64,000 nucleotides of DNA from Anadara kagoshimensis (taxonomy: Eukaryota > Mollusca > Bivalvia > Arcoida > Arcidae). Below are positions 1 through 10,672 of the stretch, piece by piece. The stretch lies in assembly GCA_021292105.1 (NCBI GenBank), contig CM037872.1, positions 15,464,791 to 15,528,790 on the forward strand. Direction: 5' to 3'. Under the pieces are notes generated by a model that saw only the letters and a program-made list of their open reading frames with translations, ran no database searches and was not told where the DNA came from. How positions within the stretch are numbered: the stretch's first letter is position 1; every line of letters starts with the position of its first letter. Position numbers and translations under genes: made by a program.

Positions 1-2024
1 ACCAATACAGTAAAATCTGCCAACAAAAGCCATTTGAAGGACTGGTTGAAAATGGTCTTTGTTGACAGGTGAATTTTGTAGACAGGGTCCATATTTCCAT
101 GACCAGTTACTTTCCTTGATTTGCATTTGGCATATTAGGTAGTTTTCCTGTCCATTGTAAAAGTCATTAATTGAATTTATTTATTTAATTCACATTCGAT
201 TTAAGTTAAATAAAATCAAAAAACATTGCAGTAACATCTGTTGTTTTATATGAATATTTTAGGGATATTTAAAATGAAAAATATGCATAAGGTGACCTAG
301 TTAGCTTCAAAGTAACCATTCTTGCAATACCTTTAGCCCCTAGGCTTATAATTTGGATTTCTTCTTTCTACAAAAGGAATGGTGTAAACGATGGTGTTGG
401 TTGGTTTGATAATCCTCTGCAACAATACAATTACTACTATTATTATTTGTCAATTAAGCATCTGTGTTTAATGTTTTGTATTTCATGTTATGCATATTGA
501 ATTCATAAGCCTAATTAAATGTAAAAACATAACTGTTCTGCAGTCCTCTGGTTTTGCTCTACATACTGAAAAAGTTGTTTTCCATGCATTGCACATATAC
601 CCTTCCTTTATCTGTGCCTTGTATGCAAATTTTGAGCATTGAAGGGTAATTCTTATACATTTACATTTTGTATGAGTAAAATCCATACCACACATCAGAA
701 AGACAACCTTGTTTTACACTTGTGATTACAATTAGTATACAGGTCAACCAGGTTTGATTTACACCCACCTGAGGTACATTAAGGTATATATACTATACAT
801 TGGTTTTTCTCTGCTGAAGAAAGCCAAAATATACTTGTTTTGTAATACAATTCCAGGTCTACAAACCTTATATTTTTGGTATGTAATATGATATAAATTA
901 CAGAAATGTCAAAATAAGATTACAATATTTGATTTTATATTAAAGATAAATAGACTACATCTATCTAAGTTACCTGTAACAATAGTAGTATTTGTAATTA
1001 AAATATACACATTTACAATGGTCTTTTAGAAAAATATTGTTACTATTTGTACATGTCCAGGTAACTTAATTACATTGTCAGTCCTATTGAAAGGTGATAA
1101 AAAATCAATACTTCAGAAGAATCAGACACTGCTATTAATAGACTTTTGGAAAAAATAAGGAAAATTAATAAAGAAGAACATAAATAACTGTAACAAATTA
1201 ATGATAATTAATTTCTATGTTAAATGTAAGTGATCAAAATGTTAAATTGAAATACTTTTCAAATCCATCCAAAACACTGAGGGGTTAAATGTCAAAGCAA
1301 CAACACAGTAAAGTTTGTCTTGAAATTGCACTGGTTAAAAGCTTATTTCTCATTTTTGGCTGGGTTGCACGGAGTGCAAATCCGGTTTATAGTATGGTGA
1401 ATGTCAGGCGGGTGGGGAAAATAGGGTACCAACGGGGTACCTACTTTGTGAACTCAACTCCTCCTACAGTTTTCAAGCAAAAACCTTGAAACTTCACAGA
1501 ATGTTTCTATATATATTGAAGATGTGCACCCGACTTTATGGAAATTTTTCAAGATTGTTTCCCCATTTTTCCAGACTTTGAAACTTAGTCACTTTGTACT
1601 GTATATATCAAAAGATTATCAAAGAAATGGCAACCTGACCCATTGAGTCTTTGACTCATTTTTGACATTAATCTGACATTATCATTAGAATTTATCAGTT
1701 TCTTTGCTGCCATCTTGCGTCTGAATGTGCAGAAGGTTTGAGGTTTATACTAACACACATTGATTGAAACTATTATTTCATTTTTGTATCACTATTATAT
1801 AAGGTGTTATGATTTCTTCAATAATTTATTGATGAGGATTTTGTTTCCGAGGATGCCATTTAGTGATCATTGTAGACAAGGAATCAATCAGGCAGCTGTA
1901 AAGGTGGCCGCTCATCACATTTGGCTGGTGGCTAATCTTCAGAAGTTATTTATGTAGTAAAACTGTAAGGAACAGATTAGGACCTAGTGCTATTGATAAG
2001 CAACTGCTCAGCGTGGGGGGATGG

Positions 2025-2027
<3 letters not shown>
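1..2027. other. AT-rich non-coding stretch, no gene seen
   Basis: I see no convincing coding region on either strand; the open frames are under 70 codons and show no recognisable motif. If the thiolase exon at 9747 belongs to a gene whose other exons lie further left, this stretch is probably intron. Around 1355-1520 the text (a pile of clauses around 'cctcctacagttttcaag') reads like a worn interspersed repeat, but I cannot define its ends. Confidence 0.5.

Positions 2028-2062
<35 letters not shown>
2028..2062. repeat. (GT)n microsatellite
   Basis: An uninterrupted GT dinucleotide run of about 17 units. It explains the run of alternating Val/Cys codons in a short open frame here, which is not a gene. 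Confidence 0.95.
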
Positions 2063-2065
<3 letters not shown>

Positions 2066-3205
2066 TAATTGCTACTCCAGGTTTTACTGTATTGTGATAT
2101 GGTTTTTATATAACTGTCAATATCATGGTATGGCATTGTTAGTCTGTACGTCTGTCCATCCCGTCTGTCAGCATGGTCAGGGCTGTGGGTTTAAGTAGTC
2201 CCACAGTTTTCCACCGATTGTTTTCAAATTTCATTTAAAAAAATGTGAAGACATGCATATCGTAAAATAACGATGCTGCATGAAATTTTACAAGAGTTAT
2301 AGCTCTTTGAGTGCCAAATAAGGAAATAATACAGAAAATGCAAATACTTTTTAATTCCTTTAAACTTGGTATGAATTTACAACAAGTAACAATCTTTAAC
2401 ATTTAGAGCAGGTTTTTGTTTGGCATTTCAATTTTTTTGAGAATTGGAGTTAAGTTCTTTGCATTAAGTTTCTGTATATATGGATTTTTGTGTAGCATTT
2501 CAACTTTCCCCAAAATTGTACTTGGGGTTCTCCTATCTTGTGTTTAATTTTAAACATGGGCTTTTATCACCCCGCTCAACATTGCTATTGTTACCTTCCC
2601 TTGCTGTGGCTCTTTTTGTTGTGTGGGGAGTAAGTGTAAGTGACTGTGGGTACAAATCCAATCTTGCTTAGACAGGTTTACAGATGAAAATCTGTTGATG
2701 AGATGTTTTGATTTTTTTTGTAAAAGAAAGATTAATTTAGAATTCATGAAGGAACATGATGAAATAAGCCCTTTTTAACACGGTGGGGGTTACCTTTAAG
2801 TTTGTTTTGATGTAATATTTATAGCCTACAGGTATACATGTAACCACATCAAAAGACTTGTTCAATTTATAATGTAACACTTATCACCCGTGATTTTCTT
2901 ACTTTTTCATGCTTGAATTCCATATAAACAATTTTGCTTGTCAGATATATGACCCAGTGTACGAGTAGAAACACTTTTTGCATAAAATTTAAAAATGGTT
3001 CAATGTAAAACTAAGATGTTGTGGAAGGCATTGGGTTTAGGGATTTTGAAGTTGAACATGAGCTACAAAAGATTGTAAAACAAGTGAAAGATATGAGCTG
3101 TAACATTTCCATTGCTTCTCTGAATCGGATTAAACCTTGCAAAGGTATTTCTTGCAATATCAACCAGAAATTAGGTGAAAAGTTAAAATACAATGTTACC
3201 GACAG
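2063..3205. other. Non-coding stretch with a worn repeat and one unexplained short ORF
   Basis: No recognisable gene. About 2130-2420 looks like an old interspersed repeat. Positions 3021-3205 are open on the + strand, with a fairly protein-like composition (a Glu/Lys-rich start, then Cys-containing text), and the frame then runs into a tRNA-derived SINE head. The antisense strand is open over the same bases. I recognise no family, so this could be chance or a scrap of a dead gene. Confidence 0.35.
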
Positions 3206-3306
3206 TGTATCAGGAAAGAGAAAAAATGCAGGGTTGGACCGGGGATCGAACCCAGGACCTTCCACACTATAGCCTAGTGCTCTACCACTGAGCTACCCAG
3301 ACCGCT
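3206..3306 (-). repeat. tRNA-derived SINE head (copy 1)
   Basis: Read on the minus strand this starts like a tRNA: a GGGTAGCTCAGTGG box A near 3285-3300 and a GGTTCGATCCCCGG box B near 3237-3250, the two halves of an RNA polymerase III internal promoter. The acceptor stem does not pair fully, and the 3' side runs into a CATTTTTTCTCTTTC tract that is shared with the second copy near 5230. A functional tRNA is therefore unlikely; a SINE head fits better. Confidence 0.75.
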
Positions 3307-3325
3307 ACATTCCTCCCTTCCTTTT

Positions 3326-5124
3326 TAGCTCACCTGACCGAAAGGTCATGTGAGCTTATGGCATAGTGCAGCATGTGTATGTGCGTGCATGCGTGCATGT
3401 GTGCGTGCGTCATTAACACCTATTTTCGACATCTCCTCTGAAACTACAAAACAGATTTCAATGAAACTTGGTGAGAAGTATATATGGCCGGGTGCAATTT
3501 AGATTTGTTTGTGGCGTTGCCATGGCCACCATAACTAAGTCAAGGTGACCTAGGGGTGCAAAAATCTTAAAAAATCTTCTTTTCGGAAACCAAGTATTGG
3601 AGAAAACTTCTGATATGATATTTGGCTTCTCTAGGGTCTTAAGCCTATAGTTTGTTCAATTTGTAAAATTCGAACGAAAAATAGGTTACGCGTTTTTGCG
3701 TTTAATTTTGAAAAAATCGTAAATAGCTTCAAATTGTTATAATATGATTATTTGACCAGATAATGACATAGGGTTTTCAGTTTTGACATATTGATATATT
3801 GCAAAATGAGGTCAAGGTCAATTGTGAAGGTCATGACCTATTTTTTTGGCCTCGATTTTAATTATTATCTGAAAAACTACAAAATGTTTGTATAGACATG
3901 TATATGAAATTGTTGTAGATATTGATACAACGATCATTTTGATATATAGATTAATTCATGAGTTCAAAGGTCAAGGTCACAGATGCAAAAGAATACTGAA
4001 ATGGTTAATTATCTTGAAAACTATTGACTTTTTGTATAGGCATGTATATTAAAATGTTGTAGGTATTGATACAACGATCATTTTGATGTTTAGGAAAAGG
4101 TCATGAGTTCAAAAGTCAAGGTCACAGATGCGAAACAATACCGAAATGGTTAATTATCTCAAAAACTATAAACTTTTTATATAGACATGTATATTAGAAT
4201 ATTGTTGGTATTGATGTAACGATCATTTTGATATATAGATTAAGGTCATGGGTTCAAAGGTCAAGGTCATAGATGCAAAAGAATACTGAAATAGTTAATT
4301 ATCTCGAAAAGTATTTACTTTTTGTATATGCATGTATATTAAAATATTGTAGGTATTGATACAACAATCATTTTGATGTATAGGAAAAGGTCATGAGTTC
4401 AAAGGTCAAGGTCACAGATGCAAAACAATACCGAAATGGCTAATTATCTTGAAAACTATAAATTTTTGTATAGACATGTATATTAGAATATTGTTGGTAT
4501 TGATGTAACAATCATTTGATATATAGATTAAGGTCATGGATTCAAAGGTCAAGGTCATAGATGCAAAAGAATACTGAAATGGTTAATTATCTCTAAAACT
4601 ATAAACTTTTTGTATAGACATATATTTCAGAATATTGTTAGTATTGATGTAACGATCATTTTGGAATATAAATTAAAACCATGAGTTCAAAGGTCAAATT
4701 CACAGAGAAATGGTTAATTATCTTGAAAAGTATTACCTTTTTGTATAGGCATGTATATTAGAATTCATACAATGATCATTTTGATTTATTGAAAAAGGTC
4801 ATGGGTTCAAAGGTCAAGGTCACAGATGCAAAACAATATTGAAATGGTTAATTTTTTCAAAAAACTATAAACTCTTTGTATAGGCATGTATATTAAAAGA
4901 TTAGGTATTGGCCTCAGAAAGATTTTGATATATTAATAAAGGCCATACGTTTAAGGGTCAAGGTGACAGATACCAAAAAAATCCCAAAATAGCCTTTTTT
5001 TTTTTTTACTTTTGTACTTTTGTTTTTACTATTTTAGCCTCAAATTGTTAATATTATGAAAGAATTTGACATTTGAGCTATTATTTATCAGGTGAGTGTA
5101 TAAGGCCCAATGGGCCTCTTGTTT
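3326..5124 (+). repeat. 1.8 kb interspersed repeat element with internal tandem repeats
   Basis: The element opens with a small hairpin (TCACCTGACC gaaa GGTCATGTGA) and closes with AAGGCCCAATGGGCCTC followed by TTGTTT. I remember this start-and-end style (AGCTCACC... to ...CCTCTTGTTT) from many bivalve genomic sequences, but cannot name the family without a Dfam or Repbase search. Between the ends lie a G/T-rich tract (about 3375-3412), text such as 'aaacttggtgagaagta', and a long internal tandem array. No open frame of useful length is present, so it is non-autonomous. A diverged second copy begins near 63180. A SINE head lies on each side. Confidence 0.65.
3880..4990 (+). repeat. Internal tandem array, about 145 bp period, about 8 copies
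   Basis: The phrase 'ggtcaaggtcacagatgc' or a close variant recurs near 3967, 4112, 4258, 4403, 4546, 4691, 4813 and 4955. Spacing is about 145 bp, with one shortened unit of about 122 bp. Each unit also carries 'ttgatacaacgatcatttt' and 'tttgtataggcatgtat'. The last unit is the most diverged. This array makes up most of the element that contains it. Confidence 0.85.
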
Positions 5125-5149
5125 CGATTCAACTCCCTTGAATCGAAAC
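5121..5149. repeat. Short perfect hairpin at the element edge
   Basis: Two 12-base arms (GTTTCGATTCAA and its complement TTGAATCGAAAC) enclose a 5-base loop. It sits exactly where the 1.8 kb repeat ends and the next SINE body begins, so it may be the terminal hairpin of either element. Confidence 0.6.
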
Positions 5150-5318
5150 CACCAGGTTCCACCCTAGAACCAACCTGTTGGTCGACTACTTCCCAGGGTC
5201 GGACGAGCCCCCAAATCTAACAAGAAAGAGAAAAAATGCAGGGTTGGACCGGGGATCAAAACCAGGACCTCCCCCACTATAGGCGAGTGCTCTACCACTG
5301 AGCTACCCAGACCATTAC
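5150..5318 (-). repeat. tRNA-derived SINE (copy 2)
   Basis: On the minus strand a tRNA-like head (box A near 5297-5311, box B near 5249-5262) is followed by the same CATTTTTTCTCTTTC tract as copy 1, then a G/C-rich body down to about 5150. Box B carries a change relative to copy 1 (gatcaaaacc against gatcgaaccc), so this copy is probably old. A functional tRNA is not supported. Confidence 0.65.
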
Positions 5319-6168
5319 AACAGCATTTATTTAATGTAACAGAAAGTAAGACCAACAAACCAACACAATTTTGTTTTCTTTTTAAAACATTTAATTTAAA
5401 AAAAATTAACAATAATTTCTAATTACAAAATGTACAATTAATTTACAGACCTGATTTAAATATAAAAGTCCATCAAATTATTGATATTTATCTGTATCCT
5501 TAAATCCTTGGTAGTAGATCCTATTATCTAAATGTCTGATTCAGCCTCGTAATAAAGTTCACAGTTAATTTTCAGGTAATAATTCCAAATAAGTATAATC
5601 CAGTTTTGAATAAATATTGTTAGTTCTTTTAAAGTTCACACAGTCTTACAATCCAATTGTTTGAATCGAGCAGCTCCCAAAGTACAGTTTGTAAATGTGA
5701 CTGCGACTGGGAAAATGGGTCCAGTTGCGCTCTGATGTCAAACTGAGGAAATTGGACAGAAAGTTTGATGTCACCAAATTGTGCACCTTGCACTGAAATT
5801 TATTAATGGAGTTCAAACACAAAATCAAGTAAATAAACAGGCGCATTTGATGAACTGATGCTTCATTTTTATATGTATTAAATTATAGAGTTTCAAAATT
5901 ATATTCGATACCTTTATAGAATAAAATAATATATTTACATTTATGATGTTTGATTGTATTAAACTCTGTTTTAGACCAAATGAAGTTATAGGACTATAAT
6001 TACATTTGCTAATGTGATGTCACTCATTTCTTGCTGACACCTATGCTCGTGATGTCATTGATAGGCTGTTCCGGAATTGGAATTGCTTGTCGTATACGAC
6101 AGTGTTTTAAATTTATTTCATGATTCAAAAACAAAAATATGATTTTCAAAAAATGCGAAATGTAAATA
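5319..6168. other. Non-coding stretch, nothing recognised
   Basis: AT-rich, with only short open frames and no motif that I can name on either strand. Confidence 0.5.
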
Positions 6169-6322
6169 TAACCATTGAACTGTCTAGAAATGGCGTTTAT
6201 AGTGCTGTAACTTCCATTGCCGTGCAAAGCAAACTAGTCATAACGCGCGTTATTCGGTTTGCTTTGCACGGCAATGGAAGTTATAGCACTATAAACGCCA
6301 TTTCTAGACAGTTTAATGGTTA
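6169..6322. repeat. 154 bp near-perfect palindrome (foldback element)
   Basis: Arms of about 66 bp (6169-6234 and 6257-6322) are reverse complements with about two mismatches. The centre is itself palindromic (ATAACGCGCGTTAT, 6240-6253). Transcribed, it would form one long hairpin. It looks like a solo foldback/MITE-type element. I see no clear target duplication, and the arms differ from those of the hairpins near 20.3 and 34.6 kb. Confidence 0.9.
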
Positions 6323-6676
6323 AGAATTTGTGTACACACTAACTGTTAGATTATTAATCTAATATAGAAATCCAAATAAACAGAATACAATATCTAAATA
6401 CACATAAAATGACTCTACAAAACTTCTCAAAAACTCTCTCTTTTCATACCAAATATCTATACAATATTACCAGTCACATGACTAATATATGTAAACACAC
6501 TAGTTCTATAAATTGTAGGTAAAACTTCATTCAAAACATAAACAGCTTTCTATAACAAAGAACACTCTATCTAAAGATTAAACTTGACACTTCATGACAA
6601 GTCATGACCGCTTATCCTTTAAAAAGTACACATGAATCTAATCCTCAAGAATTCTATTTATAGTATATACTTTATT

Positions 6677-6713
6677 CACACACACACACACCACACACAC
6701 ACACACACACACA
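6677..6713. repeat. (CA)n microsatellite
   Basis: CA dinucleotide run with one interruption (ccac). Confidence 0.95.
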
Positions 6714-6729
6714 TAAATATAACAAAAAA

Positions 6730-7400
6730 AAGTCTCGCATCAGCTACTCCTGATGCCATCAGAAAATACGCCTTATGATAAATAGAATTATCCCAATGGG
6801 AGTTAGCTATAAAGTGTGATGTTTCCGTTGGAACTGTAAATAGAATTATTAGTGGTCTACCCAACACTAGACTATGTAAGAAGCATCTAGTCCTCCAAAA
6901 ACTAAATGATGCACAAATCAAGAAATGACATGCTTGAGCATGGCGCCTTTATCTCCGTTTAAATAACAGCAAATGGGAAAAAAACGACATGGGTGGCAGT
7001 ATTGACGGTAGAAAAGTATATTACATCCATGGAAATCAATATGATCGACAAAAGGTTAAGTTTGTTTAATGTGATGCTTTTGCACCCGAATTTATGATTT
7101 GGTCTGGCATCAGTTTTCATGGCAAACCATCGCTGAGAATCATTAACAAAGGTGTAAAAGTTAATTCGGACTATTACATGTATAAATTCTGTTCTTAAAC
7201 CATTTCTTAATAATTAAGAAATTAAAAATTTTCCAAGATTGTTATAAAAATGAAAATGATATGGTGTTTCATCAGGATTCAGCGTCTAGTCAACCATTGC
7301 ATTTCTGAAGAAACGTAAAGTCAGTTAAATTACACCGTCTGAGTGGATGCCAAAAAGTCCCGATTTAGGAGTGGTATGGCGTGTCAGAAAATAGCTCCCA
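6730..7400 (+). pseudogene. Decayed Tc1/mariner-type transposase relic
   Basis: Three blocks in the + direction read as transposase, in the right order but broken by stops and frame changes. At 6800-6926 is a helix-turn-helix-like stretch (AIKCDVSVGTVNRII). At 7072-7185 the text includes FMIWSGISFHGK and then GVKVNSDYY, typical of the catalytic core. At 7260-7385 come HQDSA, carrying the second catalytic Asp, and EWMPKSPDL, which precedes the third acidic site in this family. In-frame stops (for example just before the core block) rule out an active enzyme. Terminal inverted repeats were not found. The copy is old and probably sits in the ACAA1 intron. Confidence 0.8.
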
Positions 7401-7734
7401 TAGTTTTTTTGTGCTCCATAGTATTTTTGTGCTAAAATTGATATTTTGTTGTTTTGCTTTGACAGGGGGTGCTATTGGAAAAAAATGGGGTTCACATTTT
7501 CCCACCCTTAAACATTTTGACACCTAACAACACATTTTTTCAATGCATCTTGTGTAATATGATGTGTGATTTCGTAGATTTTATATATTGTTGTTTTCTA
7601 AAACTGTTATTTTTGTGTATAATAACCGAGTTTTGATCAATGAATCACAAAATGATGGTGTTGAATTTATTTTTTTACCCCTGCTTCTTTTTACTTTTTA
7701 TGAAAGGGGGCGGGCAAATGTACACATAACCTTG
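7401..7734. other. Non-coding stretch, nothing recognised
   Basis: T-rich text with no coding signal. It may contain the remaining 3' end of the decayed transposon to its left. Confidence 0.4.
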
Positions 7735-8045
7735 GATTATCTTCAATAAAAACACATGTTAAGCTCTTAAGATTCATACATTCCTTTAATTTTTTATATT
7801 GAGACACCGAATGACCTGTAAATAAAAACTGATCAATTTCAACCCCATAACTTGTCTTCTTCCGTTTATGTAAATTGTGCATTTTCTTTGAATAACAACA
7901 AATGTTTAACTCTTAAATTCGTATGTTCCTTTTATTTTTTATATTGAAATATGATTAACTTTTAAACTTAAACTGATCAATTTAAACCCCATAACTTCAC
8001 CGAAAGTGGCTACTGTCTGCTTCCGGTGACGTAAATTGTGTTTAT
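7735..8045. repeat. Two-copy degenerate tandem duplication, about 160 bp period
   Basis: Two successive blocks share, in the same order, an 'acaacaaatgtttaactctta'-like phrase, 'ttttttatattga', 'aaactgatcaattt', 'aaccccataactt' and 'gtaaattgtg'. The copies are clearly diverged, which points to an old local duplication. Confidence 0.65.
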
Positions 8046-8154
8046 GCCCTTCTTCTTCAGTTTACTTAGTTTTGCTTTATGCCACTTCACATTTCATACT
8101 AATAATGATTTCTTGTTGTTTTACCAGTTCCTGGTTTAAAGATATTGTTGTGGT

Positions 8155-8211
8155 CTACTTTATTAACGTTTACCTACTTTATTAACGTTTACCTACATTG
8201 TTAACGTTTAC
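8155..8211. repeat. 19 bp minisatellite, three copies
   Basis: CTACTTTATTAACGTTTAC occurs twice exactly, and a third time with two changes. Confidence 0.9.
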
Positions 8212-8221
8212 CCTGCATGCA

Positions 8222-8254
8222 GGGGGGGGGGGTGGGTGGGTGGGTGGGCGGGGT
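8222..8254 (+). repeat. G-rich tract with G-quadruplex potential
   Basis: A run of 11 G is followed by four GGGT-type steps and a final GGGG. It contains many more than four runs of three G with one-base loops, the pattern expected of a very stable G-quadruplex in the + strand. No gene start is visible nearby, so a regulatory role is not shown. Confidence 0.8.
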
Positions 8255-8768
8255 GATTTTCTTATAATATCATTATCTTAAAACTTAGATAAAAAGATAA
8301 AAATTCGAATGGAAGTTGTAAAACTCATATACGCTCACGAATATTCCAGGTATAGAATGTATTTTAACATCTGGTTAGTTTTAGGAAAAACTCATAGGGG
8401 TGATATGATGATGTTAAACCGCCCGTTTATGACCAATGTTTGAGTCACTGCACATAATTTGGAGCTGGACAGCTGACAGTCTGTTCAGTGGTTCTTTGAT
8501 ATTTTTCATAGATTCAATATATTGTTTCATGGAGGTTGTTCTAGTCCCAAATTGTTACTTTTGAATTATTTGCTATAGTTCTATTCAAGTGAAGTGTTCG
8601 TGTTAGTCTCTTCTATGCCTTCTCTATCTACTGTATATCCCGAAGTTGACTCTGACTAGTTCTGATAATCATTATCATCTAAGCTGGGTTTATTTCAGAA
8701 ATCCAAGTAACCAACCATCTCACACTGTGATGTCAATTATTATTTCCTTTACATTCTAACCGAAGTTA

Positions 8769-8770
<2 letters not shown>

Positions 8771-8803
<33 letters not shown>
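8771..8803. repeat. (TA)n microsatellite
   Basis: TA dinucleotide run of about 14 units after an ACATACA lead-in. Confidence 0.95.
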
Positions 8804-9734
8804 GGTACTAATGTTCATTTTATTTCAACATTGATACAATTTCTCAAATAGAAAGCTAATTGTTTTTATATGCCAGCTAATCTGTAAGTTCTCCTAAAAT
8901 ATCCTGGTGCCCTTTAACTCAGAATAAGTCTTAATAAAAGGCATGATGTTCGAGTAATTTTTGTCAAGAAGATTCTTTGAGAAAGATGAGAAGATTCTTG
9001 GTGTTAAATTCTGAAGATTTGACTAGCTAATGGGGCGCATTGAATGAAGGATACTAATAATGAAACGTAGAGGATCCTTATGCTAAATTCTGTCAGTGAT
9101 GTGACTATAACAATTCCACATTGATATCTGTTGGTAAGAGTCGCTTATCCACACCCAATACCATAAAACTGGAGATTGTACAACAATGTGTTTGTCCCTA
9201 TATTCATCATCGTCTACTATTACTAGGAAGTGCTTACCCTTACGGAGCACCCGGCCTCACTTCTCTGGTGGAAGTTTACGTGTCTAACCTTACTTGTCAG
9301 TTCCAAAGTTTTTACTTTGCTTCTGGATTGTGATTGGGACATGGATTAATAGAATCTATCGCTACTGTTCCTATGAGATAGGGAAATCTCAACCCAAGGT
9401 CTTTTATATTTGGTCTAGATCAAGACTTAAATATATAAGATGTTATCTGGGGATTCCTAAAATGTTGTCTTCAGAAACGAAAGATCTGGTCTTAAGAGAG
9501 CTGTCAAAGACATATGGAAGAAGCTGGAACAGAGCTACATAAATAAGACTATTTCAAGTTGGGCAAAGCGTTGTAGAATGGTATATTACTGTCTGGGTTT
9601 ACAAATTTGTTGTATTGAAATCTGAATTATTAAAGATGATTTTGTAAATTAAAAGTATTAGGTTATAAATTGAACAGGTATGGTACACATGTTTTGAATA
9701 ATGATTTTATATTCATTTTGATTTACACATATAA
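8804..9734. other. Presumed last intron of ACAA1
   Basis: No thiolase-like sequence precedes the exon at 9747. I looked by eye for the conserved Gly-His-Pro and Gly-Cys-Thr-Gly stretches of the preceding exon and did not find them anywhere in 1-9746. An 82-codon open frame at 9294-9542 matches nothing I know and is probably chance. Confidence 0.45.
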
Positions 9735-9746
9735 TTTATTTTTCAG
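9735..9746 (+). promoter_or_regulatory. 3' splice acceptor of the last ACAA1 exon
   Basis: A T-rich tract (ttatttttcag) ends in AG immediately before the thiolase reading frame opens. The exon starts with one base that completes a split codon, so the intron is in phase 2. Confidence 0.8.
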
Positions 9747-9825
9747 GGCCTATGGTGTTGTATCTATGTGTATTGGAACAGGTATGGGAGCTGCAGCGGT
9801 GTTTGAATACCCTGGAAGAATGTAA
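9747..9825 (+). CDS. ACAA1: Peroxisomal 3-ketoacyl-CoA thiolase, last coding exon (partial)
   Basis: ACAA1 cleaves 3-ketoacyl-CoA with free CoA, the last step of peroxisomal beta-oxidation. Only the C-terminal 25 or so residues are here: after a split codon the frame reads AYGVVSMCIGTGMGAAAVFE, then Tyr-Pro-Gly-Arg-Met and a TAA stop (9823-9825). From memory this is almost the same as the C-terminus of vertebrate ACAA1, which ends one residue after Tyr-Pro-Gly. The Cys in CIGTGMG is the family's second catalytic cysteine. The residue pattern differs from mitochondrial thiolases (ACAA2, HADHB, ACAT1). An upstream splice acceptor argues against a processed copy. All other exons must lie left of the window; the peroxisomal import signal, which is N-terminal in this family, cannot be checked. 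The satellite array begins only about 1.6 kb downstream. Confidence 0.9.
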
Positions 9826-10155
9826 CAAATGGCTTATCATAAACAAAATACAGTGGAACATTGATCTAACATATGTTAATCTTGTGTTTTTGAATACTAC
9901 ATCATTATGTAGCTCCAAACTCCGAATATCCTTATGACCTCCTGAAATATCAATGCACTAATCAAAGATTTACTGTCTATTTTCCACTTATTTGCTCAAT
10001 TGGCTAGATATTAGTCATATTACAAGCTCATTGGATCAAAGCAATTTGTTTACAATGGATATATTTGGCCTTTGAACAATGGTAATGCAGCAAATATTTG
10101 AATAATTTCTGTTGCACTACAACATGTACAAGGAATAAAGTGAAATTTAGTTTTT
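9826..10155 (+). other. Probable ACAA1 3' UTR with polyadenylation signal
   Basis: Non-coding text follows the stop. An AATAAA hexamer at 10134-10139 is the first strong polyadenylation signal, which would give a 3' UTR of about 330 bases. A second AATAAA at 10437-10442 could serve a longer form. The part from 10036 on recurs after the N gap. Confidence 0.6.
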
Positions 10156-10586
10156 ATAGATGTAGTAAAATTATAAAATGACTTTTGAAACAATGCAATA
10201 GTCCTCCTTGTACTGCCTTGAACGCTTGTCCACTGTACTTACTACATAATATGAGCAAAACTGCTGTCATTTGTGATACATGCCCAGTGTATTTTACTTT
10301 ACAAATTGTAAACATTATCATAGTAAATGGATTAAATTTTGATTTCATTAAATGTCATATTCAGAAATAATATTTATTAATTTTTTTATTGGCTGTTTGA
10401 TTAATTTATGAAATATTATAAATTATACATTTGTTGAATAAAAATCAATCATAAAACTATTATTATTAATTAATCATTATCATAATGTAAAGTTTAATGC
10501 TTTTAAAACCTCCATAATTATTATTTTTATTGGTTAGCAATAACATGACTTTAATAAAATACTACATGATTGATCGGTCTCACTAT

Positions 10587-10640
10587 TATAACCTGGGTGA
10601 CTCAGTGGTAGAGTATTGGGTCATAACCAGGTCATACAGA
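10587..10640 (+). repeat. tRNA-like relic (D arm and anticodon arm only)
   Basis: CTGGGTGACTCAGTGGTAGA resembles a tRNA D-arm/box A. It is followed by an anticodon-like arm in which TTGG and CCAG enclose the loop GTCATAA, with CAT in anticodon position. No T arm or box B follows, so this is a fragment of a tRNA pseudogene or SINE. The same relic recurs near 30687-30740. Confidence 0.45.
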
Positions 10641-10672
10641 CAACTTTAAAAATTGAAATACTCATTTTTTGC

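Noticed and set aside
1760-1957. 65-codon open frame as a gene exon
   Set aside because: It is short, matches no known family, and has no convincing splice sites at its ends.
3235-3306. Functional tRNA gene
   Set aside because: Box A and box B are present, but the acceptor stem is mismatched and the same head plus tail recurs at about 5250-5318, which fits a SINE.
6676-6921. Antisense open frame ending in Cys/Val repeats
   Set aside because: It is the reverse of the CA microsatellite and the mariner relic.
9294-9542. Possible penultimate exon of ACAA1
   Set aside because: The frame contains none of the conserved thiolase text expected before the last exon (Gly-Gly-Ala, Gly-His-Pro, Gly-Cys-Thr-Gly).
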